Assembly: GCF_019458805.1 (NCBI RefSeq)
Contig: NZ_JAIBOA010000033.1
Span: 1-64,000 of the forward strand
DNA from: Actinomadura parmotrematis
Lineage (GTDB): Bacteria; Actinomycetota; Actinomycetes; Streptosporangiales; Streptosporangiaceae
Reading direction: 5' to 3'
Length of the DNA stretch: 64,000 nucleotides
The notes beneath the pieces were generated by a model. The model had not been told where the DNA came from. It did not search any database and saw only the letters and a program-made list of their open reading frames with translations. Shown piece by piece: positions 40,200 through 49,050 of the stretch (positions are counted from its first letter, which is position 1; each line of letters starts with the position of its first letter). The translations under genes were made by a program, and so were the position numbers.

Positions 40200-41065
40200 T
40201 GGCCGACCTCCTCCTCCCCCGGCGGATCGCCCCGAAGCTGCGCGGCGCCGCGGCCGGCTCGCTCCAGCGGACCGGCGACCTCGCGCAGTGGCCGGTGTTC
40301 GTCTACCGCATCCTGCTCTACTCCCTGCGCGACCTCGTCTGGCGGCGCAAGTACGCCAAGACGGTCGCCCGGCACGTCAGCGACGTCGTCATCGGCGTCG
40401 GCGCGACCGTCGTCGGCGGCGGCATGGTGTTCGTCATCTTCACGATGGCGTTCTTCGTCGGGACCGAGGTCGGGCTGCAGGGCTACACCGGGCTCCAGTC
40501 GATCGGCGCGCAGTCGTTCATGGGCCTGGTCGGGTCGTTCGCCAACGTCCGCGAGATCACCCCGGTGATCGCGGCGACGGCGCTCGCCGCGCAGTGCGGC
40601 TCGGCGTTCACCGCCGAGCTCGGCGCGATGCGGATCTCCGAGGAGATCGACGCCCTGGAGGTCATGGGCATCGCCTCGTTCGCGTACCTGATCTGCACCC
40701 GGGTCGTCGCGGCGCTCATCGCGCTCGTGCCGCTCTACCTGATCGCGCTGTTCGCCAGCTTCTTCGCCACCCGGTGGATCAGCACCGGGTTCTTCGACCT
40801 CGCGCCGGGCGTCTACGACTACTACTTCCGGCTCTACCTGCCGACGATCGACCTGGTCTACAGCGCGATCAAGGTCGCGGTGTTCGCGTTCGCCGTCATC
40901 ACCATCCACTGCTTCTACGGCTACTACGCGACCGGGGGCCCGGCCGGCGTCGGCCGCGCGGCGGGCCGCGCGATCCGGCTGTCGATCATCGTGATCGTCA
41001 CCCTGAACCTGCTGCTGTCCTACGTGTTCTGGGGCAGCGGCGCGACCGTGAGGCTGACCGGATGA
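40199..41065 (+). CDS. yrbEB: Mce-associated permease YrbEB (MlaE family)
   Basis: 288 residues. It is the second permease subunit, forming the membrane pore with YrbEA. MlaE domain features are VGGGMVFVIFTMAFFVGTEV, TALAAQCGSAFTAELGAMRI and EEIDALEVMG, the cytoplasmic coupling region expected to contact the MceG ATPase. The start codon shares a base with the stop of yrbEA, and the stop overlaps mceA by 4 nt (ATGA). Confidence 0.96.
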   Translation: MADLLLPRRIAPKLRGAAAGSLQRTGDLAQWPVFVYRILLYSLRDLVWRRKYAKTVARHVSDVVIGVGATVVGGGMVFVIFTMAFFVGTEVGLQGYTGLQSIGAQSFMGLVGSFANVREITPVIAATALAAQCGSAFTAELGAMRISEEIDALEVMGIASFAYLICTRVVAALIALVPLYLIALFASFFATRWISTGFFDLAPGVYDYYFRLYLPTIDLVYSAIKVAVFAFAVITIHCFYGYYATGGPAGVGRAAGRAIRLSIIVIVTLNLLLSYVFWGSGATVRLTG

Positions 41066-42090
41066 TCAACGAGGAGATCCCGCTGCCGCGCCGCCTGGCG
41101 ATCACCGCGGTGACGCTCGCGGTCGCCGCGGCCGCGCTGTACGTCCTGGTGGCGCGGCCCGGCGCAGACGGCGGGACGGTGCTGACCGCCGAGTTCGGGC
41201 GGGCCGGGCAGGGCCTCGGCACCGGCACGCCGGTGAAGGTCCGCGGCGTGACCGTCGGGTCGGTCGCCGGGGTGACGCTGACGGACGGCGGGCGCGCCCG
41301 GCTCCGCCTGCGCCTCGACCGGGGCACCCGCGTGCCCGACACCGCCACCGCCTCGATCGAGCCCGCCTCGGCGTTCGGCCCGAAGTTCGTCGACCTCGCC
41401 CCCGGCGCGCACGCGCGCACCGGCCCCTACCTCGCCGCCGGCGCGCGGATCGCCCGCACCTCCGACCCGCGCGACCTGTCGGACCTGATCGCCGCCGCGG
41501 GCTCCCGGCTCGGCGCGGTCGACGCCGAGGAGGTCTACACCGTCGTGCACACGATCGCGCAGGGCCTGGACGGGCAGGGCGTCCGGCTGCGCGCCACCAT
41601 CGACCACAGCCGCGTCCTGCTGGACGTCGCCTACGACAACCGCGCGAACGCCCGCCGCTTCCTCGCCGACGGGGCGCTGCTGTCGGGCGCGCTCGCCGGC
41701 AAGGGCGACGAGGTCACCGCGATCTCCGGCGACCTGAACGACCTCATCGCCACCACCGCCGCCGGGCGCGGCCGCCTCGCCGGGTTCGCCGACGGCCTGA
41801 CCGATGTGTCGCTGCTCGTCGCGCACGGCTTCGACGCGCGCGGCGCGCAGCTCGGCGAGGGCTTCCGGTCCGCCGAGCGCACCGCCCGCATCCTCTACGC
41901 CCAGCTCGGGCTGCTCGGCGACGCCGTCCGCACCGGCAGCGAGCTGCTGCCGCTCTACGGGCGGCTGGCCTCGCTGCCCGGCCCGGACGGCAAGCACTAC
42001 CTGCGCTCGCAGGGCTACCTGCCGACCAGCCCGTGCGCGCTCATCGTCGGCCTGTGCGGCACCGGCACCGGCACGGAAGGGGGGCGGTGA
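41062..42090 (+). CDS. mceA: MceA-type substrate-binding protein
   Basis: 342 residues. An N-terminal membrane helix (AITAVTLAVAAAALYVLVA) is followed by the MCE/MlaD beta-barrel domain (~38-115: GTPVKVRGVTVGSVAGVTL). A long helical region then builds the lipid tunnel in Mce hexamers, ending in a Cys-containing tail (TSPCALIVGLCG). Six different Mce proteins (A-F) are encoded in order, which matches a hetero-hexamer. Overlaps yrbEB by 4 nt and mceB by 1 nt. Confidence 0.93.
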   Translation: MINEEIPLPRRLAITAVTLAVAAAALYVLVARPGADGGTVLTAEFGRAGQGLGTGTPVKVRGVTVGSVAGVTLTDGGRARLRLRLDRGTRVPDTATASIEPASAFGPKFVDLAPGAHARTGPYLAAGARIARTSDPRDLSDLIAAAGSRLGAVDAEEVYTVVHTIAQGLDGQGVRLRATIDHSRVLLDVAYDNRANARRFLADGALLSGALAGKGDEVTAISGDLNDLIATTAAGRGRLAGFADGLTDVSLLVAHGFDARGAQLGEGFRSAERTARILYAQLGLLGDAVRTGSELLPLYGRLASLPGPDGKHYLRSQGYLPTSPCALIVGLCGTGTGTEGGR

Positions 42091-43145
42091 TGGCGTCCCG
42101 CGCCCGCACCCGCGCCGGGCTGCTGGTCCGGCTGGCGCTCTTCGTCGCCGTGACCGGGACGCTGACGGCCGTCATCGGCATGCAGATCGCCCGGGTGGAC
42201 GTCGGCGGCGGCTGGCGCCTCACCGCCACCTTCGACGACGTCAGCGGCCTCGCCCCCGGCGACCAGGTGAAGATCGCCGGGGCGCCCGCCGGGCGCGTCG
42301 ACGGCGTGCGGGTGGTGGACGGCCGCGCCCGCGTCGCCATGACCGTCGACGACGGCGTGACGCTGCCCGCCGACAGCGAGGCCGCGATCCGCTGGCGGGA
42401 CGCGATGGGGCGCCGCGTCGTCTACCTGATCCCCGGCACCAGCGCCGCGAAGCTGCCGCACGGCGCGCACATCGCCCGCACCCGCTCGGTCGTGGACGCC
42501 GGCGCGCTGCTCGACCAGCTCGCCCCGCTCACCAAGGCGCTGGACCCCGCGCAGGTCAACCAGGTGCTCGTGTCGCTGGCGCAGGCCCTCGACGGGAACG
42601 CCGGGAACATCGACCGGCTGATCGGCGACGTCGACCGGCTCTCGTCCACGATCGCGGCGCGGCGCGCGACGCTCCGCCAGATGCTGGCCGACTACGCCAC
42701 CGTCACCGGCATCATCGCCCGCCGCGACAAGCAGATCGGCGCGGCCGTCGACGACCTGGTCAGCCTGAGCAGGGCGTTCGCCGACAACCGCAAGCTGATC
42801 GACGCGACGATCGTGCAGCTCGCCGCGCTCGCCCGCACCACCGACGCCGTCCTGGCCGGCAACAGCGCCGAGCTCGCGAGCGTGGTGAACCGGCTGTCGG
42901 CGTTCACCTCCGGCGTGCAGCGCAACCGGGGCACGCTGCTGCAAGTGCTGAACTCGGCGGGGCCGAAGCTCCAGCACATCTTCGCCGCCGTCGACAACGG
43001 CGGGTACGTCGAGGCCGCGATCCCCTGCATCACCCTCGCCGCGCCGCCCTGCCCCTACCCCACCCGCCTGCCCGGCCCGCGCGAGGACGCCGGCCGCGTC
43101 GACTCCGCGCAGGACCTGCGCAAGCTCATGGTCGGAGGGAACTGA
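42090..43145 (+). CDS. mceB: MceB-type protein
   Basis: 351 residues from the ATG at 42090. It has an N-terminal TM helix (LVRLALFVAVTGTLTAVIGM), an MCE domain (~40-120, LAPGDQVKIAGAPAGRVDGV), a helical tunnel segment and a C-terminal Cys pair (IPCITLAAPPCPYPTRLPGP) typical of the B subunit. Its stop codon shares a base with the mceC start. Confidence 0.93.
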   Translation: MASRARTRAGLLVRLALFVAVTGTLTAVIGMQIARVDVGGGWRLTATFDDVSGLAPGDQVKIAGAPAGRVDGVRVVDGRARVAMTVDDGVTLPADSEAAIRWRDAMGRRVVYLIPGTSAAKLPHGAHIARTRSVVDAGALLDQLAPLTKALDPAQVNQVLVSLAQALDGNAGNIDRLIGDVDRLSSTIAARRATLRQMLADYATVTGIIARRDKQIGAAVDDLVSLSRAFADNRKLIDATIVQLAALARTTDAVLAGNSAELASVVNRLSAFTSGVQRNRGTLLQVLNSAGPKLQHIFAAVDNGGYVEAAIPCITLAAPPCPYPTRLPGPREDAGRVDSAQDLRKLMVGGN

Positions 43146-44176
43146 TGGCGCTGAAGTCGTTCCGCGACCGCAACAAGATCACCGTCGGGCTGGTGTCGGC
43201 GGCCGTCCTCGCCTCGCTCGTCCTCGGCGTGTACCTGGTCGGCACCCGCGGCCTGCTCCAGGACCGCTACACCGTCAGCGGCACCTTCGCCGACACCGGC
43301 GGGCTGCGCTCCGGCGACGAGGTCCGGATGGCGGGCGTGCGGATCGGCGAGGTCACCGCGGTCCGCCCCGACCACGCCCGCGGGCAGGTGACGGTCACCT
43401 GGAAGGTCGACGCCGGCGTCGCGCTCGGCCCGCAGACCCGCGCCGAGATCAAGGTCGCGAACGTGCTGGGCGGCCGCTACCTGCGGATGGCCGGGCCCGT
43501 CGGCACCCCGCACCTCGCCGACCTGCCCGAGCGGCGCCGCCGCATCCCGCTGGACCGCACCGCGTCCCCGACGACGATCAACGACGTGCTCGGCGCGTCC
43601 ACCCGCACCGTCGCCCGGCTCGACACCCGCGCCATCAACAAGATCATCGCGGAGCTGGACGGCATCGGCGCCGGCGACCGCGGCCGGCTCGGCCACGCGC
43701 TCGGCAACCTCGCCGAGCTCGCCGACACCGTCAACGCGTCCGAACCGCAGATCAAGCAGCTCCTGGACAACGGCGACCGCGTCCTCACCCTCGCCCACAC
43801 CAAGGACCGGCAGCTCTCGCAGCTCCTCGCCAACGTCCAGATCATGCTGGACGAGCTCCAGCGGCGCCGCACCGAGCTCGCCGGGTTCCTGCACAGCGGC
43901 GACAAGACCGTCACCGCGCTCACCGCGCTCATCGACCGGCAGCAGGCCAAGCTGCTGTCGGTCATCGCGGACCTGCGCGGCACCCTCGGGACGCTGCGGC
44001 CGGCCACCGGGAACTTCAACGCCCTGCTCGCCTGGGCCGGGCCGACGCTGTCGGGCCTCGCCGGCACCGGCGGGAACGGGCCGTGGCTGGAGGTCCTCGC
44101 CACCGGCCTCGGCCCGCTGTCCCCGCGCGACCTCGCCGACCTGGCGAAGCTCGCCCCGCAGGGAGGCGGGAAATGA
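43145..44176 (+). CDS. mceC: MceC-type protein
   Basis: 343 residues. TM helix (ITVGLVSAAVLASLVLGVYL), MCE domain (~40-120, GLRSGDEVRMAGVRIGEVTA), then long helices (VNASEPQIKQLLDNGDRVLT) and a glycine-rich C-terminus. No extended Pro-rich tail such as some mycobacterial MceC proteins have. Overlaps mceD by 4 nt. Confidence 0.93.
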   Translation: MALKSFRDRNKITVGLVSAAVLASLVLGVYLVGTRGLLQDRYTVSGTFADTGGLRSGDEVRMAGVRIGEVTAVRPDHARGQVTVTWKVDAGVALGPQTRAEIKVANVLGGRYLRMAGPVGTPHLADLPERRRRIPLDRTASPTTINDVLGASTRTVARLDTRAINKIIAELDGIGAGDRGRLGHALGNLAELADTVNASEPQIKQLLDNGDRVLTLAHTKDRQLSQLLANVQIMLDELQRRRTELAGFLHSGDKTVTALTALIDRQQAKLLSVIADLRGTLGTLRPATGNFNALLAWAGPTLSGLAGTGGNGPWLEVLATGLGPLSPRDLADLAKLAPQGGGK

Positions 44177-45225
44177 AGCGGCTCCTCTGCTGCGCGTCCA
44201 CCCTGGCGCTGGTCGCCGGGCTCGGCGGCTGCTCCGTCACCGGCGCGCGCGGCACCTACAGGCTGACCGCCTACTTCGCCAAGGCGCCGTCGCTGTACGC
44301 CGACTCGCGGGTGAAGGTGATGGGCGCCGACTCCGGCACCATCACCGCTGTCAAGGACGAGCAGACCCGCGTCCGCGTCGAGCTGGAGATCGACCGCGAC
44401 GTGCCCGTGCCCGCCGGCGTGCACGCCGTCATCGCCTCCTCCGACGCGCTCGGCGAGCGGTACGTGGCGCTCACGCCGGTGTGGAAGCCGGGGATGCCCA
44501 AGGCCGCGCCCGGCTCGGTCATCCCGCAGGAGCGCACCGAGCTGCCGGTGGAGATCGACGAGGCGCTGGACGCGTTCGCCAAGCTCAACCGATCCCTGGA
44601 CGCGGGCGCCCTCGGGCCCGCCGTGCACCGCGCCGCCGGCGCCGTCGACGGCCGCGGCGCCGACATCAACCACGCGCTCCAGGACACCTCCGCGCTGACC
44701 CGGAACCTCGCCGCGCAGGACCAGAAGATCGCCTCGCTGGCGCGCGGGCTGCACTCGCTCGCCGCCGACCTGAACGCCCGCGACCGCGACCTGTCGGGGC
44801 TGCTGGACTCCTTCGCCACCACCAGCCGCACCCTGGCCGAGGAGCGCACGCAGCTGCGGGACTTCGTCGCCGGGCTCGCCGCCGCCATCCGCAAGAGCGG
44901 CGTCCTCATCACCGCCTACCGCGAGACGCTGCCGGGCACCGTCGCCGACCTGTCCAACATCGTCCTCGGGCTGAAGGGCAACGCCGCCGCGCTGAACCAG
45001 GCCATCGCCGCGCTCGGGCGGTTCGCCGACGTCGCCGTCGACGCCTGGGACCGCCGCAACCACGTCGCGACGATCCGCGTCGTCGTCGCCGGGACGCTCC
45101 GCACCTGGCTCCAGCCGCTGTTCACCGCCATGGGCTGGGGCACCGTCCCCTGCCTGAAGGACGCGCCCGCCCTGGAGGACTGCACGCCGCCCCCGGGCAC
45201 GGACCGAGGAAAGGCCCCCCGATGA
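44173..45225 (+). CDS. mceD: MceD-type protein with lipobox
   Basis: 350 residues. The N-terminus is a lipoprotein signal (LLCCASTLALVAGLGGCSVTG, lipobox GGC), so this subunit is probably lipid-anchored rather than membrane-spanning. The MCE domain follows (~30-110, LYADSRVKVMGADSGTITAV). The helical region runs to an end with a Cys pair (GTVPCLKDAPALEDCTPPPG). In mycobacterial mce operons the classical lipoprotein is the E subunit. Here both D and E carry lipoboxes. Overlaps mceE by 4 nt. Confidence 0.92.
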   Translation: MKRLLCCASTLALVAGLGGCSVTGARGTYRLTAYFAKAPSLYADSRVKVMGADSGTITAVKDEQTRVRVELEIDRDVPVPAGVHAVIASSDALGERYVALTPVWKPGMPKAAPGSVIPQERTELPVEIDEALDAFAKLNRSLDAGALGPAVHRAAGAVDGRGADINHALQDTSALTRNLAAQDQKIASLARGLHSLAADLNARDRDLSGLLDSFATTSRTLAEERTQLRDFVAGLAAAIRKSGVLITAYRETLPGTVADLSNIVLGLKGNAAALNQAIAALGRFADVAVDAWDRRNHVATIRVVVAGTLRTWLQPLFTAMGWGTVPCLKDAPALEDCTPPPGTDRGKAPR

Positions 45226-46256
45226 CGCCAACTCCAAGGGGACGGGCCGTGCTCGCGGGCGCGACCGCGGCCGTCCTCGTCGCCGCGAGCGGCTGCACGC
45301 TGCAGACGATCGGCGCCCCGCAGGGCGGCACGACCCTCGTCGCGGTCTTCGACGACGTGCAGAGCCTCGTCGTCGGGCACAGCGTGCAGGTCGCCGACAT
45401 CCGCATCGGCACCGTCACCCGGATCGGCCTGGCCGGCTACCGCGCGAAGGTGACCATGTCGCTCGGCGGCGGGCGGCGCGTCCCCACCGGCACCACCGCG
45501 ACGATCGCGCGGTCGTCGCTGCTCGGCGAGAACTACGTCCGCCTCGACCTGCCGGCCGGGCGCGGCCTGTCCACCGGGCCCTTCCTCGCGAACGGCGCCG
45601 TCCTCGCCCGCACCTCCACGCAGCCCGACCTGGAGCAGATCAGCGACCGCGTCGGGCCGCTGCTCGCCGCCCTCGGCGGCCAGGACCTCGCCACCATCTC
45701 CGGCGAGTCCGCCACCGCGCTGGCCGGCAACGGCAAGAAGCTCAACACCCTCATCGCCCGCGCCGCCGCCGTCGGCGACGACTACGCCGCCGCCAGCACC
45801 GACCTCGGCCACGCCCTGGACTCCCTCGGCCGCCTCGGCCGCGACCTGCGCAAGGGGAGCGACCGGATCGACCGGCTGCCCGGCAGCGTCGCGCTCGCCA
45901 CGCAGCGCCTCCAGGCCGACCGCACGCACCTGCGCGCGTCGATCGAGGCGCTGCTGAAGCTGGCACGGTCGGTGAACGCCAAGGTCCAGCAGCGGCACGC
46001 CGCCCGCCTCGCCGTGCTGCTGAAGCGCGCGGACGCGCTGCTCGCCGCCGCCCTGCGCGGCCGCGACGACCTGAAGACGCTCGCCGCCACCGTCCTCGGG
46101 TTCCTGCGCGGGCCGTCGGTGTCCTACCGGGGGCAGGCCCTGCTGTTCCTGTGGATCAAGGGCTTCCTGCCGGACGCGGGGGCGGGGGCGGGCGCGGCGA
46201 AGCCCGCGTCCACGCAGCGAAAGACGCTGGACGGACTGCTGGAGCCGCGCCCATGA
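45222..46256 (+). CDS. mceE: MceE-type lipoprotein
   Basis: 344 residues. Lipoprotein signal with lipobox ASGC (VLAGATAAVLVAASGCTLQT), as in the LprK/MceE subunit. MCE domain at ~38-115 (LVVGHSVQVADIRIGTVTRI). The helical part ends with the conserved RGPSVSYRGQALLFLWIKGF block before an Ala-rich tail. Overlaps mceF by 4 nt. Confidence 0.93.
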   Translation: MTPTPRGRAVLAGATAAVLVAASGCTLQTIGAPQGGTTLVAVFDDVQSLVVGHSVQVADIRIGTVTRIGLAGYRAKVTMSLGGGRRVPTGTTATIARSSLLGENYVRLDLPAGRGLSTGPFLANGAVLARTSTQPDLEQISDRVGPLLAALGGQDLATISGESATALAGNGKKLNTLIARAAAVGDDYAAASTDLGHALDSLGRLGRDLRKGSDRIDRLPGSVALATQRLQADRTHLRASIEALLKLARSVNAKVQQRHAARLAVLLKRADALLAAALRGRDDLKTLAATVLGFLRGPSVSYRGQALLFLWIKGFLPDAGAGAGAAKPASTQRKTLDGLLEPRP

Positions 46257-47521
46257 GGAACCTGCGGATCGTCACCAACCTCGCGTTCTTCGTCCTGCTC
46301 GGCGTCCTGCTGTCGGTGTGGGCGGTCCGCAGCATCATCCACATCGACGCGCTGGAGAAGCCGTTCCCGGTGACGGCCGACTTCGCGTCCTCGCCGGGCC
46401 TGCACAGCGACCTGGAGGTCACCCACCTCGGCGTGCGCGTCGGCCAGGTCGGCTCGGTCCGGCTGGCCGGGGACCACGTCGCCGTCCGCCTCGACCTGGA
46501 CCGCGGGGTGCGCGTCCCGTCCGACGTCGGCGCGCGCGTGCTGCGCAAGTCCGCGATCGGCGAGCCCTACATCGAGCTGTCCTCCCCCGCGCGGAAGGCG
46601 GGGACGCCCGCGCCGCCGCTCCGCGCCGGCGACCGCATCCCGCTCGCCCGCACCGCCGGGACCACCGACTACAAGCAGCTCTTCGACGGGCTGAGCCGCA
46701 CCCTCGACGCCGTCGACCCGCGCGACGCCCGCACCCTCGTCCACGAGCTCGCGACCGGCGTGCAGGGGCGCGGCGGCGACCTGCACGACATGATCGGCGA
46801 CGCCGACCGGCTGACCGGCACCCTCGCCGCCGACGCCGGGACGCTGGACGCCCTCGCCGGCCAGCTCACCCGCCTCACCGCGACCCTCACCGACCACCGC
46901 GGGCAGATCGCCTCCGGCGTCGACGACCTCGCCGCGCTCACCGCCGCGCTGCGCCGGTCCGACCGCGACCTGAACAGCGTCCTCGACCAGGGGCCCGGCA
47001 CGCTCCGCGACCTGGACCGGCTCCTGGAGACGGCGCGGCCCGGCCTGGACTGCCTGCTCGCGGCGGCGGCGACGCCCACCGCGCCGCTGCTCACGCCCGC
47101 CAACCAGGCGCGGATCCGCCACGTCCTGCAGCTCATCCCGACGCTGCGGGCACTCGTCGCCGACATCACCGCGACCGACCCGAGCGGCGACTACCTGCGC
47201 GTCACGCCCGTCATCACCATCGCGGGCTCGCGGGCGCCGAAGGAGTACACCACGCCGGTGCCGAAGCCCGCCGCGCCCGCGCTGACGCTCTGCTCGGCGG
47301 CGGGCAAGGCCCAGCCCGCGGCGAAGGCCGGAACTGCGGCGAAGGCACCGGCGAAAGCCGCGGCGTCGCCCGGCATGACGGCGCGGCCAGTCGCCGGCCG
47401 GGAGGAGGCGCCGCCGCCCTCGCGCTGGCTGCCGCTCCTGCCGCCCGTCCTGGCGGGGGCCGTCGCCCTCGCCGCCGTCGCCAACGTCCTGCGCGCGCTC
47501 CGCCGCCGCTCGTCCCGCTGA
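46253..47521 (+). CDS. mceF: MceF-type protein with C-terminal membrane helix
   Basis: 422 residues, the longest of the six. TM helix (LAFFVLLGVLLSVWAVRSII), MCE domain (~40-120, LHSDLEVTHLGVRVGQVGSV), helical tunnel region, and an Ala/Lys/Pro-rich stretch (AKAGTAAKAPAKAAAS). It then ends in a second hydrophobic segment near the C-terminus (LLPPVLAGAVALAAVANVL) followed by basic residues. The extra anchor distinguishes it from A-E. The mam gene follows after 14 nt. Confidence 0.93.
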   Translation: MRNLRIVTNLAFFVLLGVLLSVWAVRSIIHIDALEKPFPVTADFASSPGLHSDLEVTHLGVRVGQVGSVRLAGDHVAVRLDLDRGVRVPSDVGARVLRKSAIGEPYIELSSPARKAGTPAPPLRAGDRIPLARTAGTTDYKQLFDGLSRTLDAVDPRDARTLVHELATGVQGRGGDLHDMIGDADRLTGTLAADAGTLDALAGQLTRLTATLTDHRGQIASGVDDLAALTAALRRSDRDLNSVLDQGPGTLRDLDRLLETARPGLDCLLAAAATPTAPLLTPANQARIRHVLQLIPTLRALVADITATDPSGDYLRVTPVITIAGSRAPKEYTTPVPKPAAPALTLCSAAGKAQPAAKAGTAAKAPAKAAASPGMTARPVAGREEAPPPSRWLPLLPPVLAGAVALAAVANVLRALRRRSSR

Positions 47522-47535
47522 ACACCGGAGGACCC

Positions 47536-48213
47536 ATGGCCGAGACAGAGACCGCGACCGCCCCCGAGGCCGTCGAGGAAGAGGCCGTCGAGGAGAAGGA
47601 CGAGATCGAGGAGGAGAAGGAGCCGGAGCGCGCCGGGCGGCGGTGGGCGAGGGTGCCGAGCACGCCCGCGCTGGTGCGCGTCACGGTCGCGGCGGTCCTC
47701 CTCGCGTCGGCCGTCACGGCGGGCCTGCAGTGGCACCGGGCCGACCAGGCGGCGCGGCGCGACGCCGAGCGGCGCGCGGTCAAGGCGAGCGCGGCCGAGT
47801 TCGGGCAGGCGCTGCTCAGCTACGACCACACCAGGCTGCAGGCCGCCCGCAACCGCGTCCTCGCCCTCACCTCCGACGACTTCGCCAAGACCTACGACGA
47901 GGCGTTCACCGGCGGCCTGGAGGGCGTCATCACCCGGTTGAAGGCCGACGCGACCGCGACCGTCCGCACCGTCTACCTCGGCGACATCGACGACGGGACG
48001 GCCAGGGCCGTCGTCGTCATGGACTCGGAGGTGCACAGCACCGCCGGCACCCGCCGCGTCCTCGGCTCCTACCTGGACATGACCCTGACGCGGCACGGCG
48101 GCGCCTGGCGCGTCACCGACGTCACCTCGGTCGGCGCCGCGAACGAGAGCATGACCGACCCGCAGGGCAAGCAGCAGAGCACGCCCTCGCCCGCGCCGTC
48201 CCCCAGCCCGTGA
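47536..48213 (+). CDS. Mce-associated membrane protein (Mam) with acidic N-terminus
   Basis: 225 residues. The first ~40 residues are strongly acidic (EAVEEEAVEEKDEIEEEKEP). A TM helix follows (VRVTVAAVLLASAVTAGLQW), and then an NTF2-like outer domain (FGQALLSYDHTRLQAARNRV through LTRHGGAWRVTDVTSV), as in Mam/Mas proteins that stabilise Mce complexes. GGAGG stands 6 nt before the ATG. It is the last structural gene of the operon. Confidence 0.9.
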   Translation: MAETETATAPEAVEEEAVEEKDEIEEEKEPERAGRRWARVPSTPALVRVTVAAVLLASAVTAGLQWHRADQAARRDAERRAVKASAAEFGQALLSYDHTRLQAARNRVLALTSDDFAKTYDEAFTGGLEGVITRLKADATATVRTVYLGDIDDGTARAVVVMDSEVHSTAGTRRVLGSYLDMTLTRHGGAWRVTDVTSVGAANESMTDPQGKQQSTPSPAPSPSP

Positions 48214-48240
48214 TCGCGTAGGGACGGGGGGACGGGGGCG

Positions 48241-48879
48241 ATGGACGACCGGGCGGGGGCGGCCGCGCCCCGCTGGGAGCGCATGGAGCCCGACGAGCGG
48301 CGCGACCAGATCCTGGCGCGCGCCCGCGCCCTGTTCAGCGAGCGCCCCTACGCGTCGGTGTCCACCGCCGAGATCGCCGCCGCCGCGGGGGTCAGCCGCG
48401 GGCTGCTGAACCACTACTTCGGCACCAAGCGCGAGCTGTACCTCGCGGCCGTGCGGCAGATGCTGACGGTGCCGCCGGTCCCGGTGCCGTCCTTCGCCGG
48501 CGGCGCCGGCGTCCGCGAGCGGATCGGGCAGAGCGTCGAGGGCTGGCTGGAGCTGCTGGGCCGCAACCGCGAGACGTGGGTGGCGGCGCTGGAGATGTCC
48601 TCCTCCGGCGGCGACCCCGAGCTGGAGCGGATCCTGGCGGCGGCGCGGGAGGTCGCCGTCGACCGGATGGCCGAGGTCGTCGGCCTCGCCCCGGCCGCCC
48701 GCGCGCGCCCGGAGGTCCGCGCCGCCTTCCGCGGCTACTCGGGGATGGCCGAGGCGACCACGCGGGAGTGGCTGAAGCACGGGCGGCTGTCCCGGCCGCA
48801 GGTCCGCCTGCTGCTGGAGGAGGTCCTCGTGCACCTGCTGGACCGGGTCGTTCCCGACCTCATCGGCCCGGTTCCTTGA
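48241..48879 (+). CDS. TetR-family regulator downstream of the mce operon
   Basis: 212 residues. HTH: RRDQILARARALFSERPYAS, VSTAEIAAAAGVSRGLLNHY, FGTKRELYLA. The C-terminal helical ligand domain resembles those of lipid-related TetR proteins. It begins 27 nt after mam and is probably the last gene of the mce transcript, making it a candidate controller of the operon through the TTGGC-N5-GCCAA pair at 39186-39247. Confidence 0.92.
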   Translation: MDDRAGAAAPRWERMEPDERRDQILARARALFSERPYASVSTAEIAAAAGVSRGLLNHYFGTKRELYLAAVRQMLTVPPVPVPSFAGGAGVRERIGQSVEGWLELLGRNRETWVAALEMSSSGGDPELERILAAAREVAVDRMAEVVGLAPAARARPEVRAAFRGYSGMAEATTREWLKHGRLSRPQVRLLLEEVLVHLLDRVVPDLIGPVP

Positions 48880-48904
48880 TCGATTGCGCGATCGTTGGCA
48901 CAAT
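48876..48904 (+). promoter_or_regulatory. Candidate promoter of the LCP gene
   Basis: TTGATC (48876-48881), 17 nt, CACAAT (48899-48904): four of six matches to each housekeeping box at ideal spacing. It overlaps the tetR stop codon and gives a leader of about 140 nt before the LCP start. Confidence 0.4.
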
Positions 48905-49050
48905 CCCCCTCCGACGAGCGGCATCGCGCATGACCCATCCGGATCCCCCGATCAGGCGGTCGACGCCGTGACCACCACCGCAGCCGACCGCCGTCGGATG
49001 CACTGCGTTCGGCCCGAACCCGCGAGGGCGGGCCGAGAAGGACCGGTTGC

